From assembly GCA_003241385.1 (NCBI GenBank), contig QFPO01000008.1:124001-188000 (forward strand): a stretch of DNA of 64,000 nucleotides, read 5' to 3'. Shown here piece by piece: positions 58,351-64,000 of the stretch. The notes under the pieces were generated by a model. The model worked only from the letters and a program-made list of their open reading frames with translations, had not been told where the DNA came from and did no database searches. The stretch is from Rhodanobacter denitrificans (GTDB lineage Bacteria; Pseudomonadota; Gammaproteobacteria; Xanthomonadales; Rhodanobacteraceae). The position numbers were made by a program, and so were the translations under genes. Within the stretch, counting starts at the first letter, position 1; every line of letters starts with the position of its first letter.

Positions 58351-59637
58351 TCAGCGCGTGTAGGACACGCGCAGATAGGCCTGGTTGTCGTCGAAATCGA
58401 CGCCGTCGCCGGTGCTGTCGCGCTCGCCGCGCAGCAGGTCCAGCCGCCACGCCCAGTGGCGCGTCCACTGCTGGGTCAGGAAGACGCCGTAGCGGGTGTC
58501 GTCGTCGCGGCGGTCCAGGCCGATGAAGTTGCGCCGCTCGGCCGACATCACGAATCCGCCGCGCAGCTGCGGCCGCAGCCGATAGCTGATCTCCCCGTTG
58601 AGGCCGCCGCCGCGCTGATCGACGCCGCGCGCGTCCTGTTCGTAGTCGAGCTTGCGCCAGTACGGCACGACGTGCAGGCCGAGCCGCTCGCCGGTGTAGG
58701 CGTAGCCGAGGTCGATGCGCTGCTCCAGGTACACGCCCGAATCGATCGACACGTCGCCGATCACGATGCCGGTGCCGCCGGTGCCGATCGCGCCGGGGTC
58801 GGCCATCATGTCGGTCGCCGCGTCCGAGTACTGGCGCGTCAGCGACAGGTTGAACGTGCTGCGCGCGCTCGGCCGCCAGCCCAGCGTCGCGCGTGCGAGC
58901 AGGCCGGAGCGGTCGTCGCGGTCGCGATAGTCGAAGCGCGAATAGCCGAGTACCGCGTCGAGATCGAGCACGGCGAGGTGGCTGGTGTAGCGGGCGAACA
59001 GGTCGTAGCGCGTGTAGCGCTCGAGGTCGTCCTCGTCGAAGTCGACGCGCTCGGTCTGCAGATTGGCCGACAGCTCGCTGGTGCTGCTCAGATCGTGGAA
59101 CACGCGCAGCGCGCCGAGCAGGCGCCGCGAGTTGAACTCCTCGGTCTCCTCGGCGTAGCTGTCGACGTAGCGCAGTTCGGCCTGTCCGCGCAGCACCGGA
59201 TTGAGCCGGAAGCGGAACGTCGGACCGGTCGCGAAGACGTTGGTCTGCTGCAGATTGGTCGGCGTGTCGGCCTGCAGCACGTTGATCGGCTGCAGGCCGA
59301 GCGCGTCCTGAAACGTCCAGGTCAGTCGCTCGGGCAGCAGCGTCCAGTTGACGATGCCGTCGAGCTGGCCGCGGAACTCGTCGTCGAACGCATTGCCGAG
59401 ATAGTTGCGATACTCGGCCACGCCGCGTACCAGGGCCTGCACGGTCGCGCCCTGCTGCGACAGCGTGAAGTTGATGCCCGGGATCGCCACGTTCTGGCTG
59501 ACCGAGTCGTCCTGGCTCAGATTGATGTTGTCGCTGTGGAGCAGGCCCAGCTCGAGCGTGTAGTCCAGCTGCACCGCACCGGCCGGCGCCGCCAGCACCG
59601 CCAGCACGCCGGCGGCCAATCGGTTCAGACGCATCAT
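58351..59637 (-). CDS. EPS-associated outer-membrane beta-barrel protein (TIGR03016-like)
   Basis: A 428-residue exported protein; the signal peptide is about 1-20 (MMRLNRLAAGVLAVLAAPAGA, split). The mature part is built of amphipathic strands with aromatic girdles (LDYTLELGLLHSDNINL, LDAVLGYSRFDY, YGVFLTQQWTRHW). Its layout resembles the outer-membrane proteins of exosortase A/PEP-CTERM EPS loci. It probably helps move or anchor polymer in the outer membrane. GGAG lies 7 bp before ATG 59637. Confidence 0.8.
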   Translation of the reverse strand: MMRLNRLAAGVLAVLAAPAGAVQLDYTLELGLLHSDNINLSQDDSVSQNVAIPGINFTLSQQGATVQALVRGVAEYRNYLGNAFDDEFRGQLDGIVNWTLLPERLTWTFQDALGLQPINVLQADTPTNLQQTNVFATGPTFRFRLNPVLRGQAELRYVDSYAEETEEFNSRRLLGALRVFHDLSSTSELSANLQTERVDFDEDDLERYTRYDLFARYTSHLAVLDLDAVLGYSRFDYRDRDDRSGLLARATLGWRPSARSTFNLSLTRQYSDAATDMMADPGAIGTGGTGIVIGDVSIDSGVYLEQRIDLGYAYTGERLGLHVVPYWRKLDYEQDARGVDQRGGGLNGEISYRLRPQLRGGFVMSAERRNFIGLDRRDDDTRYGVFLTQQWTRHWAWRLDLLRGERDSTGDGVDFDDNQAYLRVSYTR

Positions 59638-59737
59638 GTGATCGCTCCCTTCCCGCACCGTGCCGGTCGCGCCGAGCCGCGCCTCCGGCCGCCCGCGCCG
59701 GCCGCTGCCGGCACGCCCTGCCCGCATCGCGCGCCGC

Positions 59738-60514
59738 TCACGGCGGATGGTTGAAGACGATGCCGGCCAACTTGTTCGGATCGAAACCGGCCACGGCCTG
59801 CGCGATCGCCTTCGGCGATTCGCGGCCGTAGCCGACCACCAGCACGACGAAATCGGCCAGGTCCGCCAGGATGCGCGCGTCGGGCGAGCCCTTCACGGCC
59901 GGACCGTCGAGGAACAGATAGCGGTCCGGATAGCGGCTGCGCAGCGAGTCGATCAGCGCGCGCATGCGGAACGAGGAGAAGTACTCCGCGCCCATCTCGC
60001 GCGATTTGCCGGTCGGGATCAGGCGCAGGCGCGGCACGCCGGTCGGATAGAACGCCTTCTCGATGCCCTGCGAGGGATGCTCGAGATAGTCGATCAGGCC
60101 GCCGTCCTTCGGGTCGATGCCGAGCGTCTTGTGCTGGCTCGGATGGCGCAGGTTGCAGTCGATCAGCAACGCGGTCCTGGCCTCGTCGAACGCGAACGCC
60201 GCGGCCAGGTTGCGCGCGACGAAGCTGCCGCCCGAACCCGGTCCGATCGGCGCGACCATCGTGACGAAGTTGTGCTCGCCGCCCATCGCGAGCAGCTTGG
60301 TGCGGATCTCGCGGAATGCGTCGGCCTGCTGGCGCGCGCCTTCGCGATGGATCAGGCGGCGTTCCTCGAGCTGGCGCGGCGCGAGCAGCGCGGTCTCGCC
60401 CATGCGCGCGATCGAGCGGCTCGCCGAGGCGCGCTGCGCGAGACCGCCGGCGCCGGCCTGCAACGCGTCACCGACGCGGTCGGGCAGCGACTTGTCCGGT
60501 TCGTTCTGAGTCAT
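59738..60514 (-). CDS. CpsD/BY-kinase-like ATPase with degenerate Walker A
   Basis: A 258-residue protein of the CpsD/CapB tyrosine-kinase fold. The expected Walker A (G-x-x-G-x-G-K-S/T) reads GPGSGGSF at 91-98, so the essential Lys is replaced by Gly. The Walker A' segment is ALLIDCNLR (usual D-x-D/N-x-R) and the Walker B region is YLFLDGPA. The C-terminus has no tyrosine cluster. It may bind the co-polymerase as a structural partner rather than as a kinase. The ATG overlaps the stop of the Wzz/GumC-like gene (ATGA), so they are made together. Confidence 0.82.
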   Translation of the reverse strand: MTQNEPDKSLPDRVGDALQAGAGGLAQRASASRSIARMGETALLAPRQLEERRLIHREGARQQADAFREIRTKLLAMGGEHNFVTMVAPIGPGSGGSFVARNLAAAFAFDEARTALLIDCNLRHPSQHKTLGIDPKDGGLIDYLEHPSQGIEKAFYPTGVPRLRLIPTGKSREMGAEYFSSFRMRALIDSLRSRYPDRYLFLDGPAVKGSPDARILADLADFVVLVVGYGRESPKAIAQAVAGFDPNKLAGIVFNHPP

Positions 60515-62070
60515 ATCGCCTTCGCCAGTCGCAGCCAGAACAGCAGCGCGTACGCCGCGACCACGCCGAGCACGATCAGCACCGTCAGCATCGTGCGGAA
60601 GCGGGCGCGCAGGCGGTCGCGCGAGGTGGTGTAGGTCGGCACGCTCGCCAGTACCGGCACGCCGGCGATCTGCTCGAGCCGGTCGGCCGAGCGGATGCGC
60701 GGATCGAACTGCGCGAGCAGGAACAGCAGCCCGAGCGGAAACACCAGACCCAGTCCGATGCCGGCCATGCCGAAATGCGCGAAGCGCAGGCCGATCGGCT
60801 GCACCGGCAGCAGCGCTGGCTCCTGGATCCGGAACGACAGGCCGCGCTTCTCGGCGTCGAGGTTCATCGACACGCGCGCGTTCTCGCGCCGGCGCAGCAG
60901 ATCCTGGTAGATGTCGCGGTTGACCTCGTAGTCGCGCGTCAGCTCGGCCAGCACGTTCTCGGAGTTGGCGATGCGGCGGCTGCGGTCGAGCTCGGCGGTC
61001 AGCATCGTGCTGCTGGCGTTGTAGCGCGACTCGATCGCGGCGATGTTGCGGCGCGTCTCGGCGAGGCGGCTCTTGAGTTCCTGGTAGAGCGGATTGAACT
61101 GCGCGTTCTCGTCGGTCGGCGCCATCGGGCTGCCGAGCGCGCGGCGCCGCTCGGCCGCGGTCTGCTCGAGGCGGATCGCCTCCTGCAGATCGGCCATCTG
61201 GTGGCGCACGCGGACCACGTCCGGATGCTGGTCGGTGTAGTTCAACAGCAGCCGGTCCAGCTGGCTCTGCAGCTCGACCAGCTGCAGGCGGTACTGCGAC
61301 TCGCGCGTCTGCACCGCGCTGACGTCCGACTCGCCCGACAGCTGCGAGACCAGGGCCGACTCGCGCGAGCGCAGCTCCATGATCTCCATGCTGGCGGTGT
61401 CGGTCTGGCGGCGCAGCTCGCTGATGCGCGCGTTGACGTCGGTCTCGGTGCCGGGACGCGCGTCGGGATTCTTGTTGCGGTAGTCCATCAGCTTGGCCTC
61501 CGCATCGGTCAGCTTGGTGTGGTACTCCTGCACCTGGCTGTCGACGAAGTTGTAGGCCTCGCGACTCTCGCGCTCCTTGGCGTCGAGACTTTCGTTGATG
61601 AAGAGCTCGGCCATGCTGCTGGCGACCTTGAACGCGCGCTCCGGGTCCGAATCGGTGTAGCTGATGCGGATCAGGTTCTCGCGCGGGCTGGCGATACGCG
61701 TGGCGTTCTTGATCTCCTCGATGCGCCGCTCCTGCTCGATCGCGCTCGGGTTGTCGGCGAGCCAGCCGCCGAGCTGCAGCACCTCGTTCATGACCTTGCG
61801 GCCGAACACCACCTCGCGCGCGATCGCGGCGCGGTCGCCGACGCCGGTCGGCACCGCACGCCCTTCCATCAGCGGCTGGATGATGTTGGTTTCCTGGACC
61901 AGGATCGTCGAGGCGGACTCGTACTTCTTCTTCCACATCACGCCGAGCACGAGCGCGGCCAGCGCGATCACCGCGAAGGTCACGGCCAGCGCGACGCGGC
62001 GGCGCCAGGCCTCGCGCCCCATGATCGGCAGCAGCGAGGCGAGTGACGGCATCTGATCGTTCATGGGCAT
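60511..62070 (-). CDS. Wzz/GumC-like polysaccharide chain-length determinant (XrtA-type)
   Basis: A 519-residue inner-membrane co-polymerase. A membrane helix lies near 25-45. A long periplasmic coiled-coil region spans about 60-430 with SQLDRLLLNYTDQHPDVVRVR, the conserved P-V/D-V element. Two C-terminal helices lie near 437-462 and 491-516. It controls chain length and couples polymerisation to Wza. The N-terminus is ambiguous: ATG 62070 or ATG 62064; neither has a strong Shine-Dalgarno. The 519 length and lack of a fused kinase match the split XrtA-type arrangement. Confidence 0.9.
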   Translation of the reverse strand: MPMNDQMPSLASLLPIMGREAWRRRVALAVTFAVIALAALVLGVMWKKKYESASTILVQETNIIQPLMEGRAVPTGVGDRAAIAREVVFGRKVMNEVLQLGGWLADNPSAIEQERRIEEIKNATRIASPRENLIRISYTDSDPERAFKVASSMAELFINESLDAKERESREAYNFVDSQVQEYHTKLTDAEAKLMDYRNKNPDARPGTETDVNARISELRRQTDTASMEIMELRSRESALVSQLSGESDVSAVQTRESQYRLQLVELQSQLDRLLLNYTDQHPDVVRVRHQMADLQEAIRLEQTAAERRRALGSPMAPTDENAQFNPLYQELKSRLAETRRNIAAIESRYNASSTMLTAELDRSRRIANSENVLAELTRDYEVNRDIYQDLLRRRENARVSMNLDAEKRGLSFRIQEPALLPVQPIGLRFAHFGMAGIGLGLVFPLGLLFLLAQFDPRIRSADRLEQIAGVPVLASVPTYTTSRDRLRARFRTMLTVLIVLGVVAAYALLFWLRLAKAI

Positions 62071-62079
62071 GGCGCCGCG

Positions 62080-62697
62080 TCAGAACGCCCGTTCGGGCAC
62101 GGTGACGACGTCACCGGCCTGGACCGGCAGATTGGTCGACAGGTCGCCCTTCTTGAGGATGCGGTCGAGCTTGATCGGGAAGGTCTTCACGCTGTCGCCT
62201 TCCTTGCGGTACAGCCGCGTGTTGTCGGCCGATGCGAACTCGTTGGTGCCGCCGGCGGCGAGCACCGCGTCGAGCACGCTCATGCCCTGGCGGTACGGCA
62301 GCGACACCGGCTGGCGCACCGCGCCGGTCACGCGCACGCGCGCCAGGTACTCGTGACTGCGCAGCTCGGTCAGGATCACCGCCACCTGCGGATCGCGCAC
62401 GTAGGTCGACAGCTTGCCCTTGATGTCCTCGGCCACGTCCTGCGGGTGGCGTCCGCCGGCGTCGACGTCGCCGATCAGCGGCACCGAGATCTTGCCGTCC
62501 GGCCGCACCGGCACCGAGACGCTGAGATCGGGATTGCGCCAGACCGACACCTGCACCACGTCGTCCACGCCGATCCGGTAGGTCTCGACCGGCGGCGGCA
62601 CCGCCTGGACCTCGGGCAGCGCGTCCTGGGCGATCGCAGGGAGCGCCGCGACCAGCAGCACGACGGCCATTCCAAGCCGACTCATCCACGCATTCAT
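62080..62697 (-). CDS. Wza-like polysaccharide export protein
   Basis: A 205-residue exported protein with a signal peptide of about 24 residues (ending AIAQD). The Poly_export domain covers about 38-115 (YRIGVDDVVQVSVWRNPDLS) and one SLBB domain follows (VRVTGAVRQPVSLPYRQGMS). It is short compared with E. coli Wza (379) and lacks a lipobox Cys, as in the XrtA-type exporters. It would form the periplasmic part of the outer-membrane channel. GAGGGGA precedes the ATG, and a perfect CRP/Clp consensus lies 51 bp upstream. Confidence 0.92.
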   Translation of the reverse strand: MNAWMSRLGMAVVLLVAALPAIAQDALPEVQAVPPPVETYRIGVDDVVQVSVWRNPDLSVSVPVRPDGKISVPLIGDVDAGGRHPQDVAEDIKGKLSTYVRDPQVAVILTELRSHEYLARVRVTGAVRQPVSLPYRQGMSVLDAVLAAGGTNEFASADNTRLYRKEGDSVKTFPIKLDRILKKGDLSTNLPVQAGDVVTVPERAF

Positions 62698-62747
62698 CGA
62701 ACATCCCCTCTCGCGAGTGAAGAAGAGTAACCCAGCTGCGACTCAAC

Positions 62748-62763
62748 TGTGAACCAGTTCACA
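62748..62763 (-). promoter_or_regulatory. Perfect CRP/Clp consensus operator upstream of export operon
   Basis: TGTGAACCAGTTCACA is a perfect TGTGA-N6-TCACA. It stands in an A/T-rich patch with a TTGAGT hexamer (minus strand, 62746-62741) directly downstream, which may be the -35 of the wza promoter. No clear -10 is seen. In Xanthomonas the regulator Clp binds this same sequence and activates EPS genes. Confidence 0.75.
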
Positions 62764-62831
62764 TTTTTATGCGGTTACGACCGTGCGGCGGCGCCCCCGG
62801 TTCCGCTCGCCCCTCGCCCGGCAGGGATCCG

Positions 62832-62855
62832 GGCGCGGGGGACTGTGCCCGCGCC
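62832..62855 (-). terminator. Hairpin between epimerase and export genes
   Basis: GGCGCGGG and CCCGCGCC form an 8-bp stem with an 8-base loop just downstream of the epimerase stop (minus direction). No T-run follows; it may limit read-through into the export operon. Confidence 0.4.
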
Positions 62856-62863
62856 GCTACCCG

Positions 62864-63871
<1,008 letters not shown>

Positions 63872-63882
63872 GGGTCGGTCCT

Positions 63883-64000
63883 TCAGAGCCGGTCGTCGAC
63901 GGCCGCGCGCGGCAGCGCCTGCTTGACGTCGAACAGCACGCAGTCGGCCTTGCCGAGCGCGCGGATCCGCTCGACGCCGAGCTCGGCGAACTGCCGGTGC
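63883..64000 (-). CDS. UDP-glucose/nucleotide-sugar 6-dehydrogenase, C-terminal end (partial)
   Basis: Only the last 39 residues are in the window. HRQFAELGVERIRALG, KADCVLFDVK and LPRAAVDDRL match the tail of TviB/Ugd-type dehydrogenases, which oxidise UDP-glucose (or UDP-GlcNAc) to the uronate with two NAD+. The position upstream of the epimerase supports UDP-glucose as substrate. The remainder lies past the window. Confidence 0.75.
   Translation of the reverse strand, partial: HRQFAELGVERIRALGKADCVLFDVKQALPRAAVDDRL

Overview
The window is very GC-rich and almost fully coding. It fits a gammaproteobacterium of the Lysobacterales/Xanthomonadales, most likely a Rhodanobacteraceae member close to Dokdonella. 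Reasons: a fabA-fabB pair; intergenic hairpin repeats of the kind seen in Xanthomonas and Lysobacter; TAnnnT-type -10 boxes; and secreted proteins ending in a short (I/L)F-x-N-G-F-(E/D) tail, common in that family. This placement is inference from recognition, not from a search.

Left part (1-29,400): mixed core and accessory genes. In order: an SDR oxidoreductase (cut by the window edge), a DUF4242 protein, a GAF-GGDEF cyclase, secreted proteins, a serine hydrolase, a DUF6445 protein, an orphan MacB/FtsX-type permease, a small MscS channel, an M49-like metallopeptidase lipoprotein, ThpR, an esterase lipoprotein, fabA-fabB, an S41 protease, a 0.9-kb repeat region, a YkgJ-type cysteine-cluster protein, a five-gene SiaABCD-like signalling operon led by a Tsx-like outer-membrane protein, a class-A-type serine hydrolase, a DksA-like zinc finger, a beta-helix protein, NhaA and a GIY-YIG protein.

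Right part (29,458-64,000): one large exopolysaccharide region continuing past the window. Its right end (minus strand) carries Ugd (partial), a UDP-glucuronate 4-epimerase, then a Wza-like exporter, a Wzz/GumC-like co-polymerase, a degenerate tyrosine-kinase-like ATPase, an outer-membrane beta-barrel, GalE and a heparinase-like lyase. The middle (plus strand) has a second lyase, glycosyltransferases, two polysaccharide deacetylases, a Wzx flippase, a Wzy/ligase, a CapK-type ligase and an uncharacterised EPS-locus protein. The left arm (minus strand) has glycosyltransferases, a methyltransferase, a two-enzyme fusion (Gfo/Idh/MocA plus SDR), an AsnB amidotransferase and an ACP/AMP-ligase/NadE-like/GNAT module that looks like a decoration pathway.

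How it may work together: Ugd, the epimerase and GalE would supply UDP-GlcA, UDP-GalA and UDP-Gal. Glycosyltransferases, Wzx, Wzy and Wza/Wzc would build and export a uronate-containing polymer. Deacetylases, acyltransferases and the ACP module would modify it, and the two lyases would trim it. A perfect CRP/Clp consensus site (TGTGA-N6-TCACA) lies upstream of the export operon and a one-mismatch copy upstream of one lyase gene. This suggests joint control by a Clp-type regulator, while the Sia operon and two GGDEF proteins indicate c-di-GMP signalling nearby.
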